NCBI GenBank assembly: GCA_021790195.1
Contig: JAJYIF010000002.1
Location: forward strand, 82,960-146,959
DNA: 64,000 bases
Reading direction: 5' to 3'
Source of the DNA: Nitrospirota bacterium
GTDB lineage: Bacteria; Nitrospirota; Thermodesulfovibrionia; Thermodesulfovibrionales; UBA9159
Shown: piece after piece, positions 35,623-44,060 of the stretch
Position numbering within the stretch: position 1 is the stretch's first letter
Layout of the letters: each line of letters opens with the position of its first letter
The notes under the pieces: model-generated
What the model saw: only the letters and a program-made list of their open reading frames with translations
The model's database searches: none
What the model was told of the DNA's origin: nothing
Translations under genes and position numbers: made by a program

Positions 35623-37434
35623 TCAATCGCCAAAGGTGACTCTCAGCACTTCTTCTATGGAAGTAACCCCTTCTTTGACTTTTCCGATACCGCTCATCCT
35701 GAGGCTTTTCATGCCCAGTCTGATGCCAGCCTTCTTGATTTCATTTGCCGACGCGCCTTCAAGGATCAGCTCTCTCACTTCATCCCCTATCGGCATCACT
35801 TCATAAAGCGCTATTCTGCCCCTGTACCCCGTGTTGTTGCAATTCGGGCAGCCTTTCCCCCTGAAGCATTTTGCGGTCTGGGCCTCCTCTTCCGAAAACC
35901 CTACCTTTATCAGGGCCTGGGGGGGGACCTTCTCCTCTTCCTTGCATTGGGTGCAGATCTTTCTGGCGAGCCTTTGAGCGAGGATAAGAATCACAGAGGA
36001 TGAAACTAGAAAGGGCTCTATGCCCATATTGAGCAGTCTGCTTATGGTGCTGGGCGCATCATTCGTGTGCAGGGTGCTTAGAACGAGGTGGCCGGTGAGA
36101 GCGGCCTTAACAGCGATTTCGGCCGTCTCAAAATCTCTGATCTCCCCGACCATTATGATATCCGGGTCCTGCCTCAGGAAGGACCTCAGAGAGGACGCGA
36201 ACGTGAGGCCAATTTCTTCCTTTACCTGGACCTGGTTGATGCCCATGAAATTATATTCGACGGGGTCCTCCGCGGTCATAATGTTTATGCCGGGTTTATT
36301 GAGATGATTCAGGGCGGAATAAAGCGTGGTGGTCTTGCCGCTTCCTGTCGGGCCTGTGACGAGCACCATACCGTAAGGTTTCTCGATCGCAATCATAAAG
36401 TCGTCAAGTTGTTTCTTCTCGAACCCTAGCTTTGCAAGGTCTACCTGAAGGTTGGACTTGTCGAGAAGCCTTAGGACCGTTTTTTCGCCGAAGAGCGTCG
36501 GAAGGGTCGAGACGCGGAAATCGATTTCCCTTTTTTTCCCGAGCTTCAGCTTTATCCTTCCATCCTGGGGCAGCCTTCTCTCGGCGATATCCAGTCTCGA
36601 CATGATCTTTACCCTCGATGTCAGGGCGGCCTTTATTTTTGTGGGCAGAGTCATGACTGTATACATGACCCCGTCCACTCTGAATCTCACCCTGAGGGAG
36701 GCTTCGTAAGGTTCAAGGTGAATATCGCTCGCCCCGGCCTTTATCGCATTTACGAAGATTCCGTTGACAAGCTTTACGATCGGCGCCTCGACTTCCTTTA
36801 CGACTTCTGCGTCGTCCTTTTCTTCCACTACATCGACGGTATCGAGGGCGCTGCCGACGATCTTATCAAAGTCGCCGACGTCTACCGTAGGGCCTTCCTC
36901 GAAGGTAAGCGAGCCTTCACCGCCGCCTTCAAGTTCTTCATCGGACAGGGTATAATCCTTTACCTGAATCGCCTGACCGGAGTTCTTTTGGGCGGTGACG
37001 AGGCCGTCGCCGCCTTTAGCGTAACTCTTGCCTATGGCATTGATAATAGCGGATTCCGCCGCAACGACCACCTCGACATTGTACCCGGTCATGAACTTTA
37101 CATCGTCTATCGCAAACACATTCGACGGGTCTGCCATAGCGATGGTAAGCGTGGCGCCAACCCTGGTGACCGGCATGATCAGGTATTTCCGGGCCATTTC
37201 GAGCGGAATAAGCTTTACGACCGCAGCGTCTATTGAGTACTCGGAGAGATTTATGGCCGGGACGCCGAACTGTTTGGAGAGGAAAGAAACAAGCTTGTCC
37301 TCGGTGATATATCCCAATTTGGCAAGGTTTGTACCGAGGCGTCCCCCCTCTTTTTTCTGAAGACTAAGTGCCTGTTTGAGCTGCTCCTCGGAGATGATGT
37401 TTGAGGTGATGAGTATTTGACCAAGCTTCGCCAT
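35623..37434 (-). CDS. pilB: Type IV pilus assembly ATPase PilB
   Basis: 603 residues. N-terminal MshEN-type domain with both repeats intact (KLGQILITSNIISEEQLKQA; GRLGTNLAKLGYITEDKL), hence a likely c-di-GMP site, then the secretion ATPase with Walker A GPTGSGKT at 361-368, an Asp box, a His box, and the four-cysteine zinc site CTQC...C-x4-GCPNC. Drives pilus extension. The promoter -10 is only 8 bases before the ATG, so the transcript appears nearly leaderless. Compare the diverged MshEN domains at 18,891-21,780. Confidence 0.97.
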   Translation of the reverse strand: MAKLGQILITSNIISEEQLKQALSLQKKEGGRLGTNLAKLGYITEDKLVSFLSKQFGVPAINLSEYSIDAAVVKLIPLEMARKYLIMPVTRVGATLTIAMADPSNVFAIDDVKFMTGYNVEVVVAAESAIINAIGKSYAKGGDGLVTAQKNSGQAIQVKDYTLSDEELEGGGEGSLTFEEGPTVDVGDFDKIVGSALDTVDVVEEKDDAEVVKEVEAPIVKLVNGIFVNAIKAGASDIHLEPYEASLRVRFRVDGVMYTVMTLPTKIKAALTSRVKIMSRLDIAERRLPQDGRIKLKLGKKREIDFRVSTLPTLFGEKTVLRLLDKSNLQVDLAKLGFEKKQLDDFMIAIEKPYGMVLVTGPTGSGKTTTLYSALNHLNKPGINIMTAEDPVEYNFMGINQVQVKEEIGLTFASSLRSFLRQDPDIIMVGEIRDFETAEIAVKAALTGHLVLSTLHTNDAPSTISRLLNMGIEPFLVSSSVILILAQRLARKICTQCKEEEKVPPQALIKVGFSEEEAQTAKCFRGKGCPNCNNTGYRGRIALYEVMPIGDEVRELILEGASANEIKKAGIRLGMKSLRMSGIGKVKEGVTSIEEVLRVTFGD

Positions 37435-37442
37435 TTAGGTAC

Positions 37443-37472
37443 ATTATATCAAAAATGACCTAAAGTCAACAA
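37443..37472 (-). promoter_or_regulatory. Sigma70 promoter of the pil operon
   Basis: On the minus strand a perfect TATAAT (37443-37448) is preceded by TTGTTG at 18 bases or TTGACT at 15 bases. The expected start, about 37,436, is only a base or two before the pilB ATG. A 12-bp palindrome ACAATTAATTGT (37469-37480) overlaps the -35 and could be an operator. Confidence 0.6.
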
Positions 37473-37504
37473 TTAATTGTCCCTGTTTTGGATGTTGGAA
37501 TATC

Positions 37505-39100
37505 TCAATTCTTTGCCTCCCGGGCCATCGTCCTGTTAGTATAAAACTGCTGCATAATGCTCAAGAGGTTGTTGGTAAGCCAGTAAACGACAAGACCGGA
37601 TGCAAAGTTTAGAAACATAAACGTAAAAATGACCGGCATAAACATCATCATCCTGTTTTGTTTCGGGTCCATGGAAGTGGGCGTCATCTTCTGCTGGACG
37701 ATCATGGTAAGTCCCATCACTATCGGCAGGGGCCCGAGCGCGAACCCGCCGATCAGAGGAAACCACGAGGGAATGTGGCCGAAGAGCGTATCCGGCTCCG
37801 ACAGGTCCGTGATCCACGATATGAACGGGGCGCCTCGTAATTCAAATGCGATCAAGAGGACTTTGTAAAGGGCAAAGAAGACAGGTATCTGAAGAAGCAT
37901 GGGCAGACAGCCCCCCAACGGGTTCACCTTGTATTTCTTGTACATCTCCAGTGTTTCCTTTTGCAGTTTCTGAGGGTCTTTTTTATATTTTTCCCTCAGC
38001 TCGTTGAGTTTAGGCTGGAGTTCCTGCATCTTCCTCATCGACTTCTGGCTCTTTGCGAGAAGCGGGAGAAAAGGTATTCGCACAATAACAGTGAGAAGGA
38101 CTATGGCCCACCCATAATTTCCGAGGAAGCTGTAAAAGAACTTCAGGATCCAGAAAAGAGGTCTTGCTAGGATGGAGAAAAAACCGAAGTCCACTATGTG
38201 TTCGAGACCTACATGCAGTTTCTGAAGGTCATCATATTCTTTGGGGCCGGCATAAATTATCATATTGTTGACGCCGGACTTCAACTTGAGCGCAATGAGC
38301 GCAGATCCCTGCGTCTGCCACGCTTTCGCTTCAATGACACCGCCGTTCGGGACGATTGAGGAGAAGAAGTATTTGTCCTCCTGCGCTACCCATCTCACGT
38401 CTTTATTGAAAATCCTCGGCTCCGTAAGCTTATTGGCCCTCAGTTCCTCCCTGTCGCTGTCCACTAGGACAACGGGACCTATGTGAGGGGTCGAAGTCTC
38501 CTTGGCGTTATGAATGCCGAAATCACTGCCGAGGGTTATCCAGTAGTCGGGAAGGCCGCTGACTTCGTCCTTGAGGTCTATCTTGTAACTGTTCGCATAA
38601 AATGTATAAGTTCTCTTGACCGAAAACTGAGGCGAGATATAGTCGAAGACTATACTCCCGGTCTGCGAATCTTTGAGAACTAGGTCACTGCCGGTTACGC
38701 CGAAATCGACGCTGGATAGATCAAAATTGTCCCTCTCTCCCAGGGCGAGCGCAGCGTAAGGCCCTGGTTTCTTCAGAAGCGAAACAGGCATCCCGTCTCT
38801 GTCTGTATAAGTCCTAAGGACATATGCGGATACCGTTCCGCCTTTTGACGAGAGCGTCAGGCTATAGAGTGGCGTCTCGACCTTCAATATCTTTGCTGGT
38901 TTCGCCGCAGCCTCGACGGGGACAGTAGGAGAAGGAACTGCTGAAGGCGCTTCCTTTCTCGGCTCTCCTGCTTTCGTCTGCGGTGTTTGAGGGACAGGAG
39001 GCTTTTGCGGAACCGGTTTTATAAACAGGTATTGGTATCCGACAAGGACCGCAAGAGCGAGGACGACGGCAATAAGGGTTCTCTTGTCAAGGGGATCCAC
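37505..39100 (-). CDS. yidC: Membrane protein insertase YidC
   Basis: 531 residues: an N-terminal helix (7-27), a Pro/Lys-rich linker, the large periplasmic beta-sandwich of Gram-negative YidC (about 75-325), and the five-helix insertase core. The core has the conserved hydrophilic-groove Arg in TVIVRIPFLPL, the cytoplasmic hairpin KMQELQPKLNELREKY and GGCLPMLLQIPVFFALY. Its start lies 1 base after the yidD stop. Downstream come pil genes rather than jag and mnmE. Confidence 0.97.
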   Translation of the reverse strand: MDPLDKRTLIAVVLALAVLVGYQYLFIKPVPQKPPVPQTPQTKAGEPRKEAPSAVPSPTVPVEAAAKPAKILKVETPLYSLTLSSKGGTVSAYVLRTYTDRDGMPVSLLKKPGPYAALALGERDNFDLSSVDFGVTGSDLVLKDSQTGSIVFDYISPQFSVKRTYTFYANSYKIDLKDEVSGLPDYWITLGSDFGIHNAKETSTPHIGPVVLVDSDREELRANKLTEPRIFNKDVRWVAQEDKYFFSSIVPNGGVIEAKAWQTQGSALIALKLKSGVNNMIIYAGPKEYDDLQKLHVGLEHIVDFGFFSILARPLFWILKFFYSFLGNYGWAIVLLTVIVRIPFLPLLAKSQKSMRKMQELQPKLNELREKYKKDPQKLQKETLEMYKKYKVNPLGGCLPMLLQIPVFFALYKVLLIAFELRGAPFISWITDLSEPDTLFGHIPSWFPLIGGFALGPLPIVMGLTMIVQQKMTPTSMDPKQNRMMMFMPVIFTFMFLNFASGLVVYWLTNNLLSIMQQFYTNRTMAREAKN

Positions 39101-39101
39101 G

Positions 39102-39311
39102 CTATTTTACCGGGTCATACCCACCCGGATGAAAGGGGTGGCACCTGAGCAGCCTTCGAGCGGAGAGACAGAGCCCTTTCACGACGCCGTACTTCTCTAT
39201 AGCGTTGATCGAGTAGGCCGAGCACGACGGCTCAAACCTGCAGCTTCCAAGGAAAAGCGGCGACAAGGCAAATTGATATCCCCTTATAACAAGGATGATG
39301 ACTTTGGCCAT
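39102..39311 (-). CDS. yidD: Membrane protein insertion efficiency factor YidD
   Basis: 69 residues with the family motifs [19 protein letters not shown] and [18 protein letters not shown] small amphipathic protein that aids YidC-dependent insertion. The start ATG has no clear Shine-Dalgarno. It lies only 32 bases after rpmH, where rnpA would normally be. Confidence 0.95.
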   Translation of the reverse strand: MAKVIILVIRGYQFALSPLFLGSCRFEPSCSAYSINAIEKYGVVKGLCLSARRLLRCHPFHPGGYDPVK

Positions 39312-39343
39312 GAGATTATTATTTAAGAGGACCGGTAAGGAAC

Positions 39344-39484
39344 TTAAACGCTTAAGCGCTTGCGTCCCTTCGACCGCCGTCGCTGCAAGGTCTTACGGCC
39401 TCCATTTGAGTTCATCCTCTCTAGGAAACCGTGAGTCCTTTTCCTTTTTGTCTTGTGCGGGTGGAATGTTGTGTATGTTCCCAT
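39344..39484 (-). CDS. rpmH: 50S ribosomal protein L34
   Basis: 46 residues with the L34 signature: [13 protein letters not shown] and a basic end [13 protein letters not shown]. The start ATG at 39484 has GAGGAAAAT upstream; a longer open frame to 39628 would add 48 unrelated residues and cross the promoter. First gene of rpmH-yidD-yidC. Confidence 0.95.
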   Translation of the reverse strand: MGTYTTFHPHKTKRKRTHGFLERMNSNGGRKTLQRRRSKGRKRLSV

Positions 39485-39500
39485 ATTTTCCTCGTCAGAC

Positions 39501-39529
39501 AGTATAACTATTGAAAACAATAAAGTCAA
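39501..39529 (-). promoter_or_regulatory. Strong sigma70 promoter of rpmH
   Basis: On the minus strand TTGACT, 17 bases, TATACT: five of six matches in each hexamer at ideal spacing. Start near 39,494, just upstream of the L34 Shine-Dalgarno. Confidence 0.75.
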
Positions 39530-39895
39530 GCATTCAATCGCAAAATTCTCTTGGAGCGTCTGGTCCGAAAAAAGAGTTGGTCTGTCCAGTGCCTTATCAG
39601 CTGATCTGGACAAAGAATTCGTGCGCATCCACTCATAATAGCGGGTTCTCGGACACGCTTGCTGGTGTCAATATCAGGTTCTAGAATGAATCTCAAGAAG
39701 TTAAGAATACTTGATGTGCGCTAAGGCATGGGAGACAGACTTCTTTGTGCCTTCCGCACTCCGCAAGCCATTTCGCAGCTTAATGATCCTATAAATAACA
39801 TCTATAGAAATATCCGGTTCTTTTTCTTGTATAATATCGCACGTGCATGATGCATGAGGTTTATTGAAAAGGTATCGGGAGGAGGATACGGTATT
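39530..39895. other. Intergenic region between rpmH and the cytochrome operon
   Basis: No gene is seen. It contains an inverted repeat TGTCCAG (39583-39589) / CTGGACA (39606-39612) with an inner 10-bp palindrome ATCAGCTGAT, and near its right end a TATAAT (39830-39835) suited to the cytochrome gene but without a good -35. DnaA boxes were looked for because oriC is often near rpmH; none was found. Confidence 0.5.
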
Positions 39896-41227
39896 ATGAG
39901 AAGGTCTGTGGTTTTGGTTCTGATTCTCTTGTTTTCATTGGTCGGAGTTGCAGTTTATGAAGGAGGAGCCGTCGCACAGCAGAGGAAGAAAGATGCTGAT
40001 TGCTTTGCCTCCAAGTGTCATGACAAGATGGGGACGGATAAATTTGTGCATGGTCCGGTTGCCGTGGGCGACTGCAAGGCCTGCCATGTCCCCACTGATA
40101 AGCACAAGTTTGCAACCATAAAGAATGTGGGGCAGCTTTGTTACAAGTGTCACGACAAGGTGAACACAAAAAAGGACGTGCATAAACCGGTCAGGGACGG
40201 AAACTGCACTAAATGTCATGACCCTCACCAGTCGCCTTACAAGTACCAACTCCGGGCAGATGGTAAGAACCTCTGTTTCATGTGCCACGACAAGAAGATC
40301 GCTGAGGGTAAATTTGTCCACGGCCCTGTTGCCGTGGGCGGTTGCCCCATGTGTCACAACCCTCATCAGACCGATTATCCTAAACTCCTCAATGCGTCGG
40401 GAAATAATGTATGCTTCGCCTGTCATACCGACAAGGCCGAGGCATTCAAGGGAAAGAAATTCATCCATAAGCCTGTTGCCGACAATTGCGTCAACTGCCA
40501 CAGCCCTCATGCCGCGGATTATAAGTATAATCTGAAGGCTGATGGTAGAATGGATTTATGTCTGGGCTGTCACAAGGACAAGAAAGAGTGGATTGAGAAG
40601 GTCAAGGTCAAACACGGCGGTCTTTCTACGGACAAGAAATGCCTGGCCTGCCACGACCCGCACGTCTCGGATTATGCAAAACAGTTGATCAAGCCGCCGG
40701 TCGAGCTTTGTCTGTCATGCCATGACAAGCCCTTGGATACGCCGGACGGCAAGATCATGAACATGAAGGATTACCTTGCGAAGAACAAGTACAAGCATGG
40801 CCCGATAAAGCAGGGCGATTGCTCGAGCTGCCATAATACTCACGGATCGGACAATTTCAGGATACTCAGGAAATATTTCCCTCCGCTCTTCTATGCGCCG
40901 TTCGACCCGAAGAACTACCAGCTGTGTTTCAGTTGCCATGAGAAGACGCTGGTGCTCGATCCAAGGACGACGACCCTGACCAACTTCAGGAACGGAGACG
41001 TCAACCTGCACTATCTGCATGTCAATAAACCCGATAAGGGACGTACTTGCAGGGCCTGTCATGACGCTCATGCGACAAACAACCCGAAGCATATCCGCGA
41101 CTCAGTCCCCTTCGGTGCGTGGGCGCTGCCTATTGGATATCAGAAGACCGATACCGGCGGTTCCTGCAGCCCTGGTTGTCATCAGACATTCAGGTATGAC
41201 AGAAACAATCCGGTAAAGAACAGGTGA
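39896..41227 (+). CDS. Periplasmic multihaem c-type cytochrome (about 15 haem sites)
   Basis: 443 residues. Signal peptide of about 27 residues ending AVA-QQ. I count 13 CxxCH motifs (CKACH, CYKCH, CTKCH, CFMCH, CPMCH, CFACH, CVNCH, CLGCH, CLACH, CLSCH, CSSCH, CFSCH, CRACH) plus a CX4CH (CFASKCH) at the start and a CX3CH (CSPGCH) at the end. Repeats of the type HGPVAVGxCxxCHNPH place it in the doubled-CXXCH family. Likely an electron carrier for periplasmic or extracellular electron transfer. The start at 39896 has GGGAGGAGG at 9 bases; an upstream ATG at 39854 lacks this. First of five tightly linked genes. Confidence 0.93.
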   Translation: MRRSVVLVLILLFSLVGVAVYEGGAVAQQRKKDADCFASKCHDKMGTDKFVHGPVAVGDCKACHVPTDKHKFATIKNVGQLCYKCHDKVNTKKDVHKPVRDGNCTKCHDPHQSPYKYQLRADGKNLCFMCHDKKIAEGKFVHGPVAVGGCPMCHNPHQTDYPKLLNASGNNVCFACHTDKAEAFKGKKFIHKPVADNCVNCHSPHAADYKYNLKADGRMDLCLGCHKDKKEWIEKVKVKHGGLSTDKKCLACHDPHVSDYAKQLIKPPVELCLSCHDKPLDTPDGKIMNMKDYLAKNKYKHGPIKQGDCSSCHNTHGSDNFRILRKYFPPLFYAPFDPKNYQLCFSCHEKTLVLDPRTTTLTNFRNGDVNLHYLHVNKPDKGRTCRACHDAHATNNPKHIRDSVPFGAWALPIGYQKTDTGGSCSPGCHQTFRYDRNNPVKNR

Positions 41228-41231
41228 GGCC

Positions 41232-41783
41232 ATGAGAAGCGGAAAGCTCGCAATAAGGACGGCGTCAGGAAGAGACCTTTCCCGGAGGATTTTGTTCTTG
41301 TTGCTCGGGGTCGCTCTTGTATTCGTCCCTATGAAGGCTTTGGCGCAGCAGGACTCCTCCGACAAGGCGGCTTCGCTTCTCAAAGACTCCATAAAGCTCT
41401 TTGATGAGGGAGATACGGACAAGGCGATAGAAGCCGCCAGGGAGTCGATCAAGGCCGATCCGAGTAATGCGGATGCCTATGACCGACTTGGCTATATGCT
41501 TCTGAAGAAAGATCAGGCCGACGAGGCCATGGGCGCCTTTGATTCAGCACTTAAGATCAATCCCAGAATGCGTACGTCCAAGACAGGCAAGGGGCTTGTT
41601 CTCCTCAAAAAGGGCGATCTGAAGGGGGCTGAGGCCATCCTGAAGGAGGCGCTGGAACTAAACCCTTATCCATCTATGACGCACTATGCACTCGGGCTCG
41701 TTTACGAAAAAATGGGAGATTACGAAAAGTCCGTGGAACAGTTCAAGGATGGGATAAAAAAATATAAGAGCGGCAAGAGATGA
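41232..41783 (+). CDS. Exported TPR protein
   Basis: 183 residues. A signal or anchor helix at about 19-38 (ILFLLLGVALVFVPMKALAQ) is followed by roughly four TPR units (for example DPSNADAYDRLGYMLLKKDQADEAMGAF). No cysteine in the mature part, so it is not a cytochrome. Starts 4 bases after the cytochrome stop and overlaps the next gene as ATGA. Probably a scaffold holding the cytochromes or redoxin-TPR proteins in the periplasm (inference). Confidence 0.85.
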   Translation: MRSGKLAIRTASGRDLSRRILFLLLGVALVFVPMKALAQQDSSDKAASLLKDSIKLFDEGDTDKAIEAARESIKADPSNADAYDRLGYMLLKKDQADEAMGAFDSALKINPRMRTSKTGKGLVLLKKGDLKGAEAILKEALELNPYPSMTHYALGLVYEKMGDYEKSVEQFKDGIKKYKSGKR

Positions 41784-42886
41784 GATACATCGGCGGAAGC
41801 AAGAAGTATGTGCGTTTACGGATGGCTGTCCTGACTATTGTGCTCTGCTTTTCTTTTGCCTTTTCTGCTACGGCGCAGGCCCTTCTCAATATCGGCGGTA
41901 CTGCGCCCGATTTTTCGGTCAGGGACCTTGAAGGAAAGGATGTAAGCCTTTCCCAGTTCACCGGGAAAAAGGCCGTGGTAATCCTGTTCTGGTCCACATG
42001 GAGCGCCAAGTCGACAAAGGCCTTCAAGAGGATGCAGGATTTCTATGAGAAATATAAGGACAGGGGCATTCAGGTCGTGGGGATCAACGCTGATAATGAA
42101 ACCATTTCGCGCGAAGACGTGGAAAACATCAAGAAGTTCGTAAAGGAAACGGGCATTACTTTTCCGGTCCTTACGGATAAGGCCTTGAAGACCTTTCGGG
42201 CATACGAGATAATAGCGCTTCCATCGACCGTTATCGTTACAGAGGGCAAGATATCCTACGAACTTCCGGGGTTTCCCCTTGTAGGGACAGAAGATATGTT
42301 TGATTACCTGCTCGGCCTGGCTGGGGAGACGCCGAAGAAAAAGATGGAGGTCCGATACAAGCCGCAACATGACTCCATAGCGGACGCCAGCCTCGCCCGG
42401 AAGTTTATGGCCAAGGAGAAGTACGACATGGCGTATCCCCTGCTTCAGAAGGCGATTGAGAGAGACCCCAAGTATATGCTCGCCTACATAGAGCTGGCGA
42501 AGCTTTATGATCTTGAGGGCAAGGACCGGGAGGCGGAGGAGACTTTCAAGAAGGCCCTTGCCTCCGATGCCGAAAGCGTTCCGGTGATGAGCGAGTTCGG
42601 CTATTTTCTGACGAAGAAGGGCAAGATAAAGGAGGCGGTCGAAATCCTCGACAAGGCCGCCAAAATGAACTCGTACACGCCCTCTCACTATTATCTTGCA
42701 TATGCCCTTTCGAAAAACGGCCAGGCGAAAGAGGCCCTTAGCGCTTTCGACGCCGCCCTGGCTTTGAACCCATATGAGCCAATGATATACATTCTTCGTG
42801 GCGAACACTACGAAATGAATAAGATGCACAAAGAGGCTTCAGCAGACTACAGAAAGGCGCTTGAACTGACCTTGAAGATTAAATAG
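41780..42886 (+). CDS. Cys-less TlpA-like redoxin fused to TPR repeats, paralog A
   Basis: 368 residues. Signal peptide (about 12-33), a redoxin domain of TlpA/ResA/AhpC type (about 36-185; GTAPDFSVRDLEGKDVSLSQF, cis-Pro in IALPSTVIV), then four to five TPR units (about 205-365). The active-site WCxxC reads W-S75-A-K-S78: both redox cysteines are serine, and the mature protein has no cysteine at all. It therefore cannot do thiol-disulfide exchange; a binding, chaperone or haem-delivery role is possible (inference). A similar copy follows. Confidence 0.9.
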   Translation: MRYIGGSKKYVRLRMAVLTIVLCFSFAFSATAQALLNIGGTAPDFSVRDLEGKDVSLSQFTGKKAVVILFWSTWSAKSTKAFKRMQDFYEKYKDRGIQVVGINADNETISREDVENIKKFVKETGITFPVLTDKALKTFRAYEIIALPSTVIVTEGKISYELPGFPLVGTEDMFDYLLGLAGETPKKKMEVRYKPQHDSIADASLARKFMAKEKYDMAYPLLQKAIERDPKYMLAYIELAKLYDLEGKDREAEETFKKALASDAESVPVMSEFGYFLTKKGKIKEAVEILDKAAKMNSYTPSHYYLAYALSKNGQAKEALSAFDAALALNPYEPMIYILRGEHYEMNKMHKEASADYRKALELTLKIK

Positions 42887-42941
42887 ACGGGATTACGATT
42901 TCCCGGAACGAGAAGAACAAATCCAACTATGGGGAAGATTT

Positions 42942-44060
42942 ATGAAGAAGGTAACGAGGAGAAACATCGGTAGGGTTCTGTCCATTTCCCTTGCGGTTTT
43001 GGTATGTGCCGTTTTCTTGTGTTTATCCGCATATCCGACGATGGCCAATGCGCTCTTGCAGGTCGGCGCGCAGGCGCCGGATTTTTCGCTCAAGGACCTT
43101 GACGGCAAAGATGTTGGTCTGTCGAATTTCTCCCAGAAAAAGGCCCTTATTATAGTGTTCTGGTCCACATGGAGCGCGAATTCTCCGAGGGCGCTCAAGA
43201 GGTTCGAGGACTTCAACGAGAAATATAAGGATAAGGGCTTGCAGGTCGTCGGGATCAATGCCGATAGCCAGGAAATATCCCCTGCGGACGTTGAAAACAT
43301 CAAGAAGTCGGTGAAGGACGCGGGCGTCACTTTCCCTGTTCTGCTGGATAAAGGCTTGAAAACGTTCCGTGAGTACAACGTAATCGCCATACCGTCTACG
43401 ATTGTTGTTTCGGAAGGCAAGATAACGTATGAATTGCCGGGGTTGCCCCTCGTCGGGACCGAGGACATGTTCGATTATCTTCTTGTCCTGGCCGGCGAAC
43501 AGCCTCGCAAGAAGGTGGAACTGGGATATCAGCCCGCTCACGGCGCTATAGCCAACACCAACCTCGCAAAGAAATTCGCGGGCGAGGGGAATAATGACAT
43601 GGCTTACTTGCTTCTGAAGAAGGCTATGGAAGAGGACTCAAAGTATATTCTTCCGTATGTGGAGCTGGCCAAGCTATACGAGCTGGACGGCAAGAAGGCG
43701 GAGGCCGAGGAGACCCTGAGAAAGGCCATGACCGTGGACCAGCAAAACGTCGTGGTGATGAGTGAGCTCGGATATTTCCTTGCAAGAAACGGCAGGACCT
43801 CTGAATCCCTGGAGGTCCTCGAAAAGGCGGTGAAACTGAATTTCTATCCTCCCGCCCACTACTATTACGCTTACGCACTTTCGAAAGACGGCAAGATGAA
43901 CGAGGCGATGAAGACCTTCGAAGAGGCGATCGCCCTGAATCCGTATGAGCCGTCTGTATATGAGCTAAGGGCCGAGGTCTATGAGAACAACAAGATGCTG
44001 AAGGAAGCGTCGGCCGATTACAAGAAGGCACTTCAATTGATTTTGAAGATTAAGGAATGA
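42942..44060 (+). CDS. Cys-less TlpA-like redoxin fused to TPR repeats, paralog B
   Basis: 372 residues, same plan as its neighbour: signal peptide (about 12-36), redoxin domain with APDFSLKDLDGKDVGLSNF and cis-Pro in IAIPSTIVV, then TPR units. The active site reads W-S78-A-N-S81, again Ser for both Cys, with no cysteine in the mature chain. Long identical stretches (GLPLVGTEDMFDYLL; NPYEP near the end) show tandem duplication. Shine-Dalgarno GGGGAAG precedes the ATG. Its stop overlaps the octahaem cytochrome start as ATGA. Confidence 0.9.
   Translation: MKKVTRRNIGRVLSISLAVLVCAVFLCLSAYPTMANALLQVGAQAPDFSLKDLDGKDVGLSNFSQKKALIIVFWSTWSANSPRALKRFEDFNEKYKDKGLQVVGINADSQEISPADVENIKKSVKDAGVTFPVLLDKGLKTFREYNVIAIPSTIVVSEGKITYELPGLPLVGTEDMFDYLLVLAGEQPRKKVELGYQPAHGAIANTNLAKKFAGEGNNDMAYLLLKKAMEEDSKYILPYVELAKLYELDGKKAEAEETLRKAMTVDQQNVVVMSELGYFLARNGRTSESLEVLEKAVKLNFYPPAHYYYAYALSKDGKMNEAMKTFEEAIALNPYEPSVYELRAEVYENNKMLKEASADYKKALQLILKIKE

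Noticed and set aside
39485..39895. Replication origin beside rpmH
   Set aside because: No TTATCCACA-type DnaA boxes, no AT-rich repeats and no dnaA gene nearby.
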